From positions 62,001 to 126,000 of the forward strand of contig JAGRNR010000001.1 of assembly GCA_020440645.1 (NCBI GenBank): a stretch of DNA of 64,000 nt, read 5' to 3'. The stretch comes from JAHEFU01 sp020440645. GTDB lineage: Bacteria > 4484-113 > JAFGCY01. Positions 8,416-19,725 of this stretch are shown one piece after another (positions within the stretch are counted from its first letter, which is position 1; every line of letters starts with the position of its first letter). A program made the translations under genes and the position numbers. The notes below the pieces were generated by a model that ran no database searches, had not been told where the DNA came from, and saw nothing but the letters and a program-made list of their open reading frames with translations.

Positions 8416-9885
8416 ATGTTCTACGACAGACGTTCAACGTTATGGGGGAAAGTTGCTTCGTGCCTACTCCCGGTTTTATGTGCCATGCTCCTGGGCAGTT
8501 GTGAAAAGCGTGATGAGTATGGAGTGCTGGTAGGTGATTCCGGTCTGAAGCCCGGCATCAACTACATGCAGCCGAATAAATGGGAAATCACTTACCGGTA
8601 CAAGGTCAAGGAGATCATCCCGACGCGCATTTCCCGCGATAAAAAACCAGCCGCCATTGATTCAGGCACTCCCGTGGTTGGTCCCGGTACTTTTGAAGTC
8701 TGGTTGTGCGGCCCGATGGCATGCGACGAGGTACGTGACGTAAAGCTGACCTACGTAAACCCTGAGCCGACAGCCCAGGAATATGATGAGGACCAGGGAA
8801 TCACTTATCTCTACTATGACTTTGCGCCGGATAACCGCCTGCCTCATAACTTCGCAGTCGAAGCAACCTGGACCTGCTATACCTTCGAGCGCTACACGCA
8901 CTGGAAGGATATTGAGGAGATGATCAAGCCCTACGACAAGGAAAGCGAAATCTACAAGCGCTATACACAGGAGGAGTATCCAATTGTCTTTCACAAGGGC
9001 CTCAACAAGGACGCGAAGGATCATGTCAACGTATCTGACCCCGATGACATCATTGGAACCTGCCTTAACATCTATAACGACATAGTTGTCAACTACAACT
9101 ACGACTTCCTGAAGATGGGATATTCACAATATGGTGAAGATGGCCTCCTCCCGACAGACAGAGTTTGGATTAACAAACGCGGAGTATGTGACGAGTTTGC
9201 CAACATCTTCTGTGCAATGGCCAGGGTCAACGGCATACCAGCACGCCCTTGTGCCGGAATCTCCCATTACCCGAGCGAAGGTGGATCAGCTATTGATTAC
9301 AATGAAAACGGATCTGACAACTACATTGGCCTTGAACTTGGTCAGCATGCATGGGCCGAATTCTACCTTGAGGGAGTAGGCTGGATTCCAGTGGATCCAA
9401 CCTGGGCAGATGACACGGAGAAGATCCATAAGGTTCTCAGTCCGATGGGTGCCAAGCGTGGAATCACCTATCCGGACTACTATTTCGGAAAGCTGGATCC
9501 TTTCCGCATAACCCTCTACAAGGGATGGAACTACCACCTGAAACCAGAACCCCGTACTCCCGATGCTGATCCGGTGCAGGATCTGATGATCATGGGCACT
9601 GCTCGACACAGCAATGTCAAGGACATGGTTTATGGATTTGACTGGTCAGAGTTACTGACACCGGAGGAACTGGCAGCCACTCAGTATATGGGACTAGAAG
9701 TTGCCAGCGTATCTAACTGGGAAATGAATAACATGGACTACAAGGTCACTCACCTTTCTGAAATGCCAAAGGAAGAGCTTGACCCGATAATCGCCGAGAT
9801 CAGGGCTGAGGGACACAACTATGTTCAGGTACCCCAGTTCCCCTGGGTCAACAGCCGTGAACAGATGACTGACAACAGCTGGTAA
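8416..9885 (+). CDS. Transglutaminase-like lipoprotein
   Basis: 489 residues. A signal peptide ends in the lipobox LLGSC (Cys near residue 29), so it is a membrane-anchored lipoprotein. The core carries the transglutaminase-like triad: Cys258 in RGVCDEFA, His311 in QHAWAEF and Asp327 in PVDPTW. Such domains act as cysteine proteases or amidases on peptides rather than as true cross-linkers. Beta-rich flanking segments precede and follow the core. An RBS (AGAGGGA) lies 6 bases before the ATG and a TATAAT further up. The substrate is unknown. Confidence 0.85.
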   Translation: MFYDRRSTLWGKVASCLLPVLCAMLLGSCEKRDEYGVLVGDSGLKPGINYMQPNKWEITYRYKVKEIIPTRISRDKKPAAIDSGTPVVGPGTFEVWLCGPMACDEVRDVKLTYVNPEPTAQEYDEDQGITYLYYDFAPDNRLPHNFAVEATWTCYTFERYTHWKDIEEMIKPYDKESEIYKRYTQEEYPIVFHKGLNKDAKDHVNVSDPDDIIGTCLNIYNDIVVNYNYDFLKMGYSQYGEDGLLPTDRVWINKRGVCDEFANIFCAMARVNGIPARPCAGISHYPSEGGSAIDYNENGSDNYIGLELGQHAWAEFYLEGVGWIPVDPTWADDTEKIHKVLSPMGAKRGITYPDYYFGKLDPFRITLYKGWNYHLKPEPRTPDADPVQDLMIMGTARHSNVKDMVYGFDWSELLTPEELAATQYMGLEVASVSNWEMNNMDYKVTHLSEMPKEELDPIIAEIRAEGHNYVQVPQFPWVNSREQMTDNSW

Positions 9886-9922
9886 CGAGCGCAGCATTGA
9901 TGGCCTGTGCTAACATCGCTGA

Positions 9923-10006
9923 ACACGTGGGGAGCCTGACAGGCTGAGAGGGCGCAAGCCGACCCATTGAACCTGATCCGGGTAATGCCGGCGCAGGGAT
10001 GTGGAC
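9923..10006 (+). ncRNA. TPP (THI element) riboswitch
   Basis: The conserved elements appear in order: GGGGAGCC, CTGAGAGGG, a short stem GGGCGCAAGCC, GACCC, TGAACCTGATC, then GGGTAATGCCGGCGCAGGGA. This is the thiamine pyrophosphate aptamer that normally represses thiamine uptake or synthesis genes. It lies directly upstream of cytX, whose start is about 50 bases beyond it. No T-run terminator is obvious before the gene, so control by hiding the ribosome binding site is more likely. Confidence 0.97.
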
Positions 10007-10056
10007 CTGCAGCATTCCGCTGGTTTCCCGCGTGCAAGAAGCATCTGGAGCATGCC

Positions 10057-11444
10057 TTGCAGCACAGTGAACATAAACCGGTCCCCGAAGGCGAGCGCAG
10101 CCTGAAGGCTTCCGACCTTTTCTTCATCTGGTTCGGAGCAGCAATTGCCATATCCGAGATCTGGGGCGGCGGCCTGCCGTCCCTGGCTGGAGTCGGCCTG
10201 GCCGCCGGGCTCGTGGCAATCCTCATCGGCCGCGTGATCGGCAATGGACTTATGGGAGCAATGGCGGCGATCGGCGCACGCAGCGGCCTTCCCACCATGG
10301 TGCTGACCCGTCCGGCCTTCGGCATCCGTGGCAGTATACTCCCCGCAGCGTTCAATGTGATCCAGTTGCTGGGCTGGACCGGCTGGATGCTGTTCGTCGG
10401 CTTCCTCTATATGGACAAGCTGGCAGAGTTCACCGGATTGCCAACCAGTGCCGACCTGCCTGCAATGAAGTACGTCTGGATCATCCTGCTAGGAGCACTA
10501 TGCATGCTCTGGGCAGCGGGTGGCCAGAAGTTCTGGCGCACGGTCCAGTCCATCAGTGCAGTGCTGTTGTTCGTACTTACCCTGGCAATGACCTGGATCG
10601 TGCTTCGCAGCAATGCAGCACCAACCCTTGATTTCAGTGGCGCGGGGCCACTGCAGATGCTCGCTGCGGCTGATGTTGTAGTGGCCATGAGCATCTCATG
10701 GTTGCCACTCGTCGCTGACTACAGCCGCTTCAGCAATAGCCCGCGAGCCAGTGCCGCGGGTACCTTCTGGGGTTACTTCGTCGGTGGGACATGGATGTAC
10801 GCGGTCGGACTGCTGGTTGCCAGTTCACATGGCATTACCAGCTTTGATTCAATCACACCTGACGGGCTCGTGATTGAGACCATGGGCAGTGCTGGCCTGG
10901 GCTGGGCCCTGGCCGCGATCGTCCTGGTGTTGATCAGCACAGTGACCACCACATTCCTCGACATATACAGCTGCGTTGTCAGCAGCCAGAGCCTAGTGCC
11001 ATCCATCAGGGACCGCACCGGCAACATCGTAACCGGTGTGCTGGGAATCCTGATCGCGCTGTTCCTGGACACCGCGATCTTCGAACCCTTCCTGCTGGCG
11101 ATCGGCGCCATCTTCCTGCCCATCTTCGTGATTGTCCTGCTGTGGCACTATCTCCCCCGCACTGCCCAGTTTGATCCGGCAGAGATTGACAACCGGCGTG
11201 GTCCCTACTGGTACATGTCGGGCTTCAACCTGCCAGCCCTGCTGGCCTGGATCGTCGGCTTTGTCGTGTATGACTGGGCGCGAGGCTTCGGCAGCATCAG
11301 CTACTTTGCCGAATTGCTTGGAATCACCATAGAGGGGAATGAACTTGCGATTGGCTCATCCCTGCCCTGCATCCTGGCAACCGCAGCCGCATACATTCTG
11401 TTGGTGAAGCTGATGCCGGCCAGCCAGCCGCGGGGACAGTCCGA

Positions 11445-11448
<4 letters not shown>
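10057..11448 (+). CDS. cytX: Hydroxymethylpyrimidine transporter CytX (NCS1 family)
   Basis: About 463 residues with roughly 12 membrane helices. The family is the cytosine/purine permease (NCS1) group; the riboswitch and the PVPEGERSL...DLFFIWFGAA start are typical of CytX, which imports the thiamine precursor HMP. I place the start at TTG 10057, preceded by GGAG at 6 bases; an in-frame ATG at 9967 lies inside the riboswitch and cannot be the start. The end shares bases with the convergent lepA stop. ThiE and thiS at 51.7-53 kb use the same pathway. Confidence 0.88.
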
Positions 11449-13271
<1,823 letters not shown>

Positions 13272-13447
13272 GGTCGCAGGGATGATATCAAATAATACAG
13301 GGAATGCTGCCTTAGGGAACGCCAAGGAGGAGCGAATATCATCCCGGGTTGACCATCCATGGATTGCGGCAATTTCCTGTTGTGATAGTATGTTTATAGT
13401 GGCTTTGGTACTTCTCAGGACAATCTGAATGCACTGGAGGCAAGAAT

Positions 13448-14032
13448 TTGGAGATTACGACAAAGGCACGTAATGCGGAAATCAATGATGACCTTGAGCT
13501 CTACGCCAACCGGAAGATAGAGAAACTCTCCAAGTACAACAACCGCCTGCAAAACGCCACCATCGTGTTCGAGGATGGCGCCAGCAAGGACAACACACGC
13601 AGCCGCCGGGTTGAAGTGCTGGTTACCGTACCGGGACAGACCCTCATCAGTGAAGATGAAGGTGAGAGTTTCTACATTGCGATCGATGGCGCCACCGACA
13701 AGATGAAGCGCCAGCTTCGCAAGCTCAAGACTAAGCGCATCCAGAAGCATCGTGACGTTGAGAAATTCAGCGTGGCTGAATCCGAGGTTGCGGCAGCGGA
13801 CGAGCATGACATCGTGCTGGACGACAACCATGAGGAAACGTCAAGTGGCAAGCGGATTGTGGTCAGGACCTTCCCGCTGAAGCCAATCAGCACCAACGAG
13901 GCTGCCCGCATGCTGGAAAGCAACGGCCACAGTTTCCTGGTGTTCATCAATGAACAGGGTTCGGCCAACTGCCTCTACAAGCGAGAGGATGGTCACTACG
14001 GCCTGCTGGCACCGGAGAATACCGTCGACTGA
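13448..14032 (+). CDS. hpf: Ribosome hibernation promoting factor, long form
   Basis: 194 residues, the length of long HPF, which dimerises ribosomes into 100S particles. The N-terminal ribosome-binding domain (about 1-105) is followed by a charged linker and the conserved C-terminal dimerisation domain (KRIVVRTFPLKPIST...DGHYGLL, about 133-188). Start is TTG with a strong GGAGG 7 bases before it. A TATAGT box at 13395-13400 gives a leader of about 40 bases. The linker is short and acidic. Confidence 0.93.
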   Translation: MEITTKARNAEINDDLELYANRKIEKLSKYNNRLQNATIVFEDGASKDNTRSRRVEVLVTVPGQTLISEDEGESFYIAIDGATDKMKRQLRKLKTKRIQKHRDVEKFSVAESEVAAADEHDIVLDDNHEETSSGKRIVVRTFPLKPISTNEAARMLESNGHSFLVFINEQGSANCLYKREDGHYGLLAPENTVD

Positions 14033-14074
14033 CAACTTCCTGCCAAATGAGCGGGACATATCGGATAGCGGTTG

Positions 14075-14080
14075 TATAAT
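14075..14080 (+). promoter_or_regulatory. -10 box of leaderless zinc-ribbon gene
   Basis: TATAAT, 6 bases before the ATG at 14087, with GGGACA 17 bases upstream as a plausible -35. Confidence 0.65.
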
Positions 14081-14086
14081 CAGCGG

Positions 14087-15283
14087 ATGCTGGTCATCTG
14101 CCCCCATTGTCAGGCCGAGAACGAGGACGTAGCCCGCTTCTGCAACCAGTGCGGTAATCCGCTGGGCAACTCCCTGCCGGAAAACCGACCGGTCGCAGTT
14201 ACGACGGAAGTCAAGCTGGAAGGCACACCGGCCAGTGGTGGTTCGATCAACTGGACGGGCCTAATAGTTGTGGCTGTCGCCGTGTTCGCGATCTGGTTCA
14301 TGGTTGGCAAGAAACCCTCGGCAAGTGAAGGCGGGATGCCCTCCGGTTCCGCTCCGATGATGGAGCAGGTGCTGAAGCAGGTTGCAGACCTGAAGACACG
14401 GCTCGCTGAGAACCCCGGTGATGTTGACACGATCACCGAGATGTACCAGCTCTATGCGCAGGTCGGCAAGACCGCCGAGGTCACACCCTACGTTGAGGCA
14501 GCCCTCGAGAACATAGTGGCCAACGAGGATGGCATGAACACCCAGGACCAGGGTGACAAGCTGCTGGCGCTGTTCATTGCCGCTTACGAGAACCAGGAGG
14601 ACGAACTCTGCCTGAAGATCCTCAAGGAATATCACAAGACCTTCCCGGATAACATCCGTATCCTGAAGGTGCTTGGCGACCTCTCCTACGACAATCGCCT
14701 GTGGAATGATGCGATTGAATACTATGGCCAGTACACTGACCAGGCCAGGCTTGAGGACGACCCGGATAACTACCTGAATGCCATGACAGACATGGGAAGC
14801 TGTTACATCCAGCTGGCTGGCGATGAGAACCCGGATAAAGAGCAGCTCAATAAGGCAATAGAAGTTTTCAAGACGGTGCTGTCTTTGCGCGGTGACTTCT
14901 GGCAGGCGCATTTCAACCTGGGTATTGCGCATGGCAAGCTAGGCGAACAGGACGAAGCGCTGCTTGAATGGAACTGGTGCCGGGACAACACCGAAAGCGC
15001 AATGGAGAAATGGCGCGCGGAATATGCGGCCGCGGAAATGCTCGGTGAAGAGTTGCCACCGATGCCAAGCAGCCCGCATGGCGAAGGCTTTGGCATGGCC
15101 AATCCCCATGGTGAGGGTGGGATGATGAATCCCCACGATGAAGGCGATATGATGATGAGTCCCGACACTGCAGGCACGGCGCCTCCACTGGACGGCGACA
15201 ACCTGCCCCCCAATCCCCACAGCGAGGAGTTCCTGCAGGAACACCGTGATGAACAGCAATCCGGCGAAGCTAGCGACGGCTAG
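14087..15283 (+). CDS. Zinc-ribbon, TPR membrane protein with His/Met-rich tail
   Basis: 398 residues. The N-terminus is a zinc ribbon (CPHC ... CNQC, about residues 5-24), followed by a single membrane helix near residue 65 and then TPR-like helical repeats to about residue 320. The tail holds repeated PHGE/PHDE/PHSE units with runs of Met and Gly (about 328-390), which could bind a soft metal. No enzyme motif is seen. Proteins with a cytoplasmic zinc ribbon plus periplasmic TPR often act as scaffolds. The start is fixed by the -10 box 6 bases upstream. Confidence 0.75.
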   Translation: MLVICPHCQAENEDVARFCNQCGNPLGNSLPENRPVAVTTEVKLEGTPASGGSINWTGLIVVAVAVFAIWFMVGKKPSASEGGMPSGSAPMMEQVLKQVADLKTRLAENPGDVDTITEMYQLYAQVGKTAEVTPYVEAALENIVANEDGMNTQDQGDKLLALFIAAYENQEDELCLKILKEYHKTFPDNIRILKVLGDLSYDNRLWNDAIEYYGQYTDQARLEDDPDNYLNAMTDMGSCYIQLAGDENPDKEQLNKAIEVFKTVLSLRGDFWQAHFNLGIAHGKLGEQDEALLEWNWCRDNTESAMEKWRAEYAAAEMLGEELPPMPSSPHGEGFGMANPHGEGGMMNPHDEGDMMMSPDTAGTAPPLDGDNLPPNPHSEEFLQEHRDEQQSGEASDG

Positions 15284-15297
15284 AACCGGATTGACCG

Positions 15298-15303
15298 TAT
15301 AAT
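15298..15303 (+). promoter_or_regulatory. -10 box of leaderless kdsB
   Basis: TATAAT, 7 bases before the ATG at 15311. Confidence 0.6.
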
Positions 15304-15310
15304 CTGCGCC

Positions 15311-16039
15311 ATGCAGGTATTAGGCGTAATCCCGGCGCGCTACGCGTCAACCCGTTTTCCCGGCAAGCCCCTGGCTGAAATTGCTGGCATCAGCATGGTC
15401 CAGCGTGTCTGGGAACAGGTCAGCCGTTGCACAACTCTGACCGATGCTGTGGTTGCCACGGAAGACCAGCGCATCATTGACCATGTGCAGTCATTCGGCG
15501 GCAAGGCAATCATGACCAGCGCGGAGCATGCCTCCGGAACTGACCGGATCGGCGAGGTGGCAAACGCCTACCCGCAGATGGATTACTTGCTGAATATCCA
15601 GGGAGATGAGCCCCTGCTTGACCCGCAGGCCATTGATGACCTGGTCAGGGCGACACTTGAGCATCGCTGGTCGATGAGCACCCTTGTCCACCCGCTGGGC
15701 GGAGACCCGGATCATCCCGATGTCTCCAACCCGAACTGCGTAAAGGCGGTGCGTGCTTTGGACGGGATGGCACTCTATTTCTCTCGATCTCCGATCCCCT
15801 ATCCGCGTGATGCCCAGTCAGCAAGCTACTTCAAGCACATTGGCATCTACATGTATGACCGGGAAACCCTCGGACGCCTCTGTGCCCTGCCCCGCACCCC
15901 ACTGGAGGCCAGCGAGAGCCTTGAGCAGCTGCGTGCGATGGAGAACGGCATCAGCATCTATTCAGTGGAAACCAGCTACAACCCTGTGGCAGTCGATGTG
16001 CCTGAGGATGTCCTGCGTGCCGAGGAGCGGTTGAAGTAG
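15311..16039 (+). CDS. kdsB: 3-deoxy-manno-octulosonate cytidylyltransferase
   Basis: 242 residues. It activates KDO as CMP-KDO for lipid A/LPS inner-core assembly. The nucleotidyl motif ARYASTRFPGKPL is at residues 8-20, with NIQGDEP near residue 96 and the KHIGIYMY segment near 177. Together with hldD this shows an LPS-type outer membrane. No other LPS gene adjoins it. The start is defined by the promoter 7 bases upstream. Confidence 0.96.
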   Translation: MQVLGVIPARYASTRFPGKPLAEIAGISMVQRVWEQVSRCTTLTDAVVATEDQRIIDHVQSFGGKAIMTSAEHASGTDRIGEVANAYPQMDYLLNIQGDEPLLDPQAIDDLVRATLEHRWSMSTLVHPLGGDPDHPDVSNPNCVKAVRALDGMALYFSRSPIPYPRDAQSASYFKHIGIYMYDRETLGRLCALPRTPLEASESLEQLRAMENGISIYSVETSYNPVAVDVPEDVLRAEERLK

Positions 16040-16063
16040 GCTGGCAGAGTCTGATTCCCGCAT

Positions 16064-16069
16064 TAAAAT
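16064..16069 (+). promoter_or_regulatory. -10 box of leaderless winged-helix gene
   Basis: TAAAAT, 6 bases before the GTG at 16076. Confidence 0.5.
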
Positions 16070-16075
16070 ATAGAT

Positions 16076-17239
16076 GTGGTTAAGCTAAGCAGCAGGCAGG
16101 GCATCGAACGCACCAGGCGTTCCATCAAGGCACACAGCCGTGGGCACCAGCCGCATATGTTCGCAGTGCTCGAGACGGACCATGCCCCGGTGGATGAATC
16201 CGTCCTGCTCGTGCAGGACAGCGAAACGGAACCGAGCAACAAGTTCGAGTTCCGCAGCCTTGTCGAGTTCGAGGAGCGCAAGGCCGTGCTTGGGACCATC
16301 GCTCCGCGGGCCCAGTCATCAGCGCTGCGCCACAGCAGCATCCAGGTCAAGCGTGGCAGGCTTGGCAGCAAGGCTGCCGAGACACTGCTGATACTTAACC
16401 GGCTGCCGGTCGGCCTGCTGGAGAATCCGGGGCCGGTGCTGAAAGGCATGCTCAAGTCCGTTGGTAGGGCACTGGACCAGATCAACTGCAATGGCCGCCC
16501 GCACAACCTGCACTGGTGGCTGGCAATTGAGCTGGCGATGAAGGGCTGGGTTCGCCGCCAGAGCGTTGAGAGCCTGGCAGCGGAGCTTGAAAGCAACGTG
16601 CCGACATTCGGTCCGGGCATCATCCCGGCCGATGGACTCTACATCTGGACTGAGTACCTTGACCGCACGATCGACCAGCTCGAACAGCAGCTGGAAAGCC
16701 CGAAGAACCGCAATCCCTTCAATGACCGGCTGGTTGCCACCACGATTGCCAACCTGCTCGGCATCCGCGATCCCGGCATCTGTGCAGTGCTGATCGGCAG
16801 TTTCGCCCAGCGCCACAACTGTGAAGTGCTGCCTGACGTGCAGGTCCTGTCCTGCAACCTGCCGACCCGCTTCGTCAGTGAACTGAATGACGAGGACCGT
16901 GCGATTGGCGATGAGATCGTGGCCCTGTTCGAGCATGGTGAAGGTGTGAGCCGCCATTCGCTGGAGCAGAAGTACCCCTCCAGCATGCACGTGATTGCCA
17001 ACCTGTTCCTCTGTGGCAAGCTGGTTGCCAGCCCGGAGGGTTTCATCTTCACCCGCGAGCAGCTGATCCGCTACCGCGACATCCTGCTGGCTGCCGGGGA
17101 GGACCTATCGCGACCGTCCATCCGCGTGATCAAGGATGAGTGCGGCCTTGGCCGCAAGGCGGCTGAATCACTACAGGGCCTGTTTGCGGACCTGTTCCGC
17201 GATGGCTATACGCTGCCCCCACAGGAGCATGGGGCGTGA
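16076..17239 (+). CDS. Winged-helix protein of unknown function, SelB-like C-terminus
   Basis: 387 residues, soluble, no signal peptide. The N-terminal two-thirds is unrecognised. The last 90 or so residues resemble the tandem winged helices of SelB: compare GKLVASPEGFIFTREQLIRY here with GELVVLPGAVYFDTKIVEAI in the selB of this window, both followed by a second winged helix ending in a short basic hairpin. No GTPase motif is present. It may bind nucleic acid; the similarity was judged by eye. The downstream ABC ATPase overlaps it by 4 bases (GTGA). Leaderless GTG start. Confidence 0.6.
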   Translation: MVKLSSRQGIERTRRSIKAHSRGHQPHMFAVLETDHAPVDESVLLVQDSETEPSNKFEFRSLVEFEERKAVLGTIAPRAQSSALRHSSIQVKRGRLGSKAAETLLILNRLPVGLLENPGPVLKGMLKSVGRALDQINCNGRPHNLHWWLAIELAMKGWVRRQSVESLAAELESNVPTFGPGIIPADGLYIWTEYLDRTIDQLEQQLESPKNRNPFNDRLVATTIANLLGIRDPGICAVLIGSFAQRHNCEVLPDVQVLSCNLPTRFVSELNDEDRAIGDEIVALFEHGEGVSRHSLEQKYPSSMHVIANLFLCGKLVASPEGFIFTREQLIRYRDILLAAGEDLSRPSIRVIKDECGLGRKAAESLQGLFADLFRDGYTLPPQEHGA

Positions 17240-18225
17240 GCACTGCCTCGCAACCCTTGCTGCAGGTTGAAGGATTGAGCAAGTACTTCCCGATCCGTGC
17301 CGGCTCCTTTGGCAGCGGTGGGCAGACAATCCGCGCCGTTCACAATGTCAGTTTCAGCATCGGCCGGCGCCAGACGCTTGGGCTCGTGGGGGAAAGCGGC
17401 TGCGGCAAGAGCACCACGGCTCGACTGGTTCTGCGCCTGATCGAGCCGAGTGAGGGAAGCATCCTGCTGGACGGCGAGGAACTGATGGACTTCCGCCCGG
17501 CGCGGCTCAAGCAGGCCCGCCGCCGGATGCAGATCGTATTCCAGGACCCGATGGGCTCACTCAACCCGCGTCGCACAGTCGGTCAGAGCATTGCGGAACC
17601 CCTCGAAGTTAATGGCTGGAAGCGCGCTGATATCGTGACGCGGATTGCGGAACTGCTGAAGGACGTGGAATTGCCGGCAACATACGCCGATCGTTACCCG
17701 CATGAATTCAGCGGCGGCCAGCGACAGCGAATTGCCATAGCCCGTGCTCTGGCGCTGAAGCCTGATCTCGTCATCGCGGACGAACCGGTCAGCGCGCTTG
17801 ACGCTTCAATCCAGTCCCAGATCCTCAACTTGCTTGAACGGCTCAAGGAAGAGCACGACCTCGCCTATCTCTTCATTTCACATGACCTCTCGGTCGTGCG
17901 GCATATCTGTGACAAGGTTGCCGTGATGTACCTCGGAGAGATTGTTGAGGAAGGAGACACGGCTGAGGTCTATGGCAAGCCGGCCCACCCTTATACCCAG
18001 GCCCTGCTCAAGGCCATCCCGGTGCCCGGCAGCAGTCCGCAGCCCGTGGAACCACTTGAGGGTAGCCTGCCCAGTGCGATCGATCCGCCAAAGGGCTGTG
18101 CATTTGCCAGCCGCTGTCCGCATGTGATGCCGCGCTGCTCCACCGATTCGCCGCCGCCGTTCGTGATCAGCGAGCGGCACCGCAGCCGCTGCTGGCTAAA
18201 CGAAACGGGCCAGCGCCCGTCCTGA
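17236..18225 (+). CDS. Oligopeptide-type ABC transporter ATPase (OppF/DppF-like)
   Basis: 329 residues. Walker A GESGCGKST near residue 55, signature FSGGQRQRIA near 158, Walker B LVIADEP near 178. The C-terminal oligopeptide/dipeptide domain holds CAFASRCPHVMPRC, a cysteine cluster typical of OppD/OppF. No permease or binding-protein gene adjoins it, so the partner subunits must be elsewhere. It is translationally coupled to the preceding winged-helix gene. Confidence 0.88.
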   Translation: MSTASQPLLQVEGLSKYFPIRAGSFGSGGQTIRAVHNVSFSIGRRQTLGLVGESGCGKSTTARLVLRLIEPSEGSILLDGEELMDFRPARLKQARRRMQIVFQDPMGSLNPRRTVGQSIAEPLEVNGWKRADIVTRIAELLKDVELPATYADRYPHEFSGGQRQRIAIARALALKPDLVIADEPVSALDASIQSQILNLLERLKEEHDLAYLFISHDLSVVRHICDKVAVMYLGEIVEEGDTAEVYGKPAHPYTQALLKAIPVPGSSPQPVEPLEGSLPSAIDPPKGCAFASRCPHVMPRCSTDSPPPFVISERHRSRCWLNETGQRPS

Positions 18226-18232
18226 TAGCTGC

Positions 18233-18664
18233 ATGGAAAGACTCCCCCTCCTGCTGCGCTGGTACTGCATCCTGGCAATCATCCTACTCGCGTGGTACGG
18301 CTTCACGGTCAGCTCTCAGGTGCGCTCAATGAAGCAACGCACGGCGGAAATGGTCATCCAGCTGGAAGGCCTGAATTCTGAAACTGACAAGGCGGAAGAT
18401 GTTTACAACCAGCTTGAGGGAAAGCAGCGGCGTGAAAGGCCGGGTTACAGCGGCGAGGAAGCCGTGATGGCAAGCGTCGCCGTGATGTCGGCCAAGGACA
18501 AATTTGAAAAGCTCAGCGCTGAACTGAAGCAGTTGCAGGAGCAGCACAACCAGCTGGAAATTTCGGCCTCAGCACTGCAGCTGCGCATAGTCCCGGTTGT
18601 GGCAATAGCCCTGCTCCACCTGTTCGGATTCTTCATGATCCGCGTGGAACAGCGCGAAAAATAG
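18233..18664 (+). CDS. Two-helix membrane protein with coiled coil, unknown
   Basis: 143 residues: a membrane helix at about 8-27, a long coiled coil (about 30-115), and a second membrane helix at about 118-136. No family recognised. It starts 7 bases after the ABC ATPase and is probably co-transcribed. The end is 5 bases from the convergent SPFH gene. Confidence 0.65.
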   Translation: MERLPLLLRWYCILAIILLAWYGFTVSSQVRSMKQRTAEMVIQLEGLNSETDKAEDVYNQLEGKQRRERPGYSGEEAVMASVAVMSAKDKFEKLSAELKQLQEQHNQLEISASALQLRIVPVVAIALLHLFGFFMIRVEQREK

Positions 18665-18669
18665 CAAGG

Positions 18670-19614
18670 CTACTGCCCGGTGCGGTCAAGGGCATCCAGG
18701 TTCAGCAATGTATTGCCATCCGTTACTACCAACTGGATATCGTCATTGAGCTTGTCAATCGCCAGCCATTTCAGGTAGTTCGGGTTCTGCACAAGGGCGT
18801 CATTGAGCACCTTTATCTTCTCGGCCTGCGCCTGGGCCTCGATCAGCACCTGTTGCTTCTCCTGCTCAGCCTTCTCCAGCACGTACTTCATGCGCTCGGC
18901 ATCCTGCTGCGCCGCTTTCTTCTCATTGATCTTCTCGGTCACTGCGTCCGGCAGCTTGATGTTGCGAACCAGTACTTCGTTAAGCAGCATGTTGTTGTCA
19001 GCCAGCACTGAGCTCAAACGGTCACCCAGTTCCTGTGTGATTGATTCACGCTCGGTGCTGTACGCCGCAGTAGCCTCATGCAGTGCAAACACACTGCGGA
19101 TTGCCTCGCGCACTGAGGGACGAATGATCTTCTCGCGGTAATTGCTGCCAATGTTGTAATGAAGCTCGTTCAGCTTCTTGTCATCCAGGCTGAAAAGCAC
19201 AGTCAGGTCAATGTCCATCTCCAGGCCGTCACTTGAACGGACCGTGATCGCATCATCCTGCTGGCGGTCACCTTCACCCTGGGTGGCGGACATGGTGTAT
19301 TCCTGGATCTGCACGTTGTAGAGCTTACGCTCGTAAACCCCTGGCATCACGAGTGTCCAACCGGGCTCGAGCGGTTGCGCGGTGAATTGCTTTGTGAATC
19401 GGTTGAACAGTACCATCCTGTTCCCGACCTCAACCGTGACAATGCTGTTGCCGACGAATGCCAGCACGACCACCAACACAACAAGCAGTGACACCATGCT
19501 GCGCATGCGCGCCAGCTCAGACTTGGTGAAGCCGCCTTCACTCATCCGTTTCGCATAGTTGCCCAGAATGATCGCACCGATCACGATCGCGATCATCGTA
19601 AACAAGGGACCCAT
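18670..19614 (-). CDS. SPFH/prohibitin-family membrane protein
   Basis: 314 residues. Two N-terminal hydrophobic segments (about 3-20 and 40-58) precede the SPFH (band 7) domain (about 60-225) and an alanine/glutamate-rich coiled coil. Such proteins form cage-like oligomers in membrane microdomains and often regulate FtsH-type proteases. It is nearer prohibitin/HflC than flotillin because of its length and single SPFH domain. RBS AGAGGTGAG lies just before the ATG. No NfeD or FtsH gene is adjacent. Confidence 0.85.
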   Translation of the reverse strand: MGPLFTMIAIVIGAIILGNYAKRMSEGGFTKSELARMRSMVSLLVVLVVVLAFVGNSIVTVEVGNRMVLFNRFTKQFTAQPLEPGWTLVMPGVYERKLYNVQIQEYTMSATQGEGDRQQDDAITVRSSDGLEMDIDLTVLFSLDDKKLNELHYNIGSNYREKIIRPSVREAIRSVFALHEATAAYSTERESITQELGDRLSSVLADNNMLLNEVLVRNIKLPDAVTEKINEKKAAQQDAERMKYVLEKAEQEKQQVLIEAQAQAEKIKVLNDALVQNPNYLKWLAIDKLNDDIQLVVTDGNTLLNLDALDRTGQ

Positions 19615-19725
19615 GTCTCACCTCTGAGGCTATTGCTAGGGGCTAGGATACCATTGCGACCGCACAGTACCTTTCGGCTAGCGGCCTGCTGTCCTGTCCC
19701 ACATCAGTAAATACGCATGCTGGAG

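Noticed and set aside
9967..10056. Upstream in-frame start for cytX at 9967
   Set aside because: It lies within the TPP riboswitch; the TTG at 10057 with GGAG is the first sensible start.
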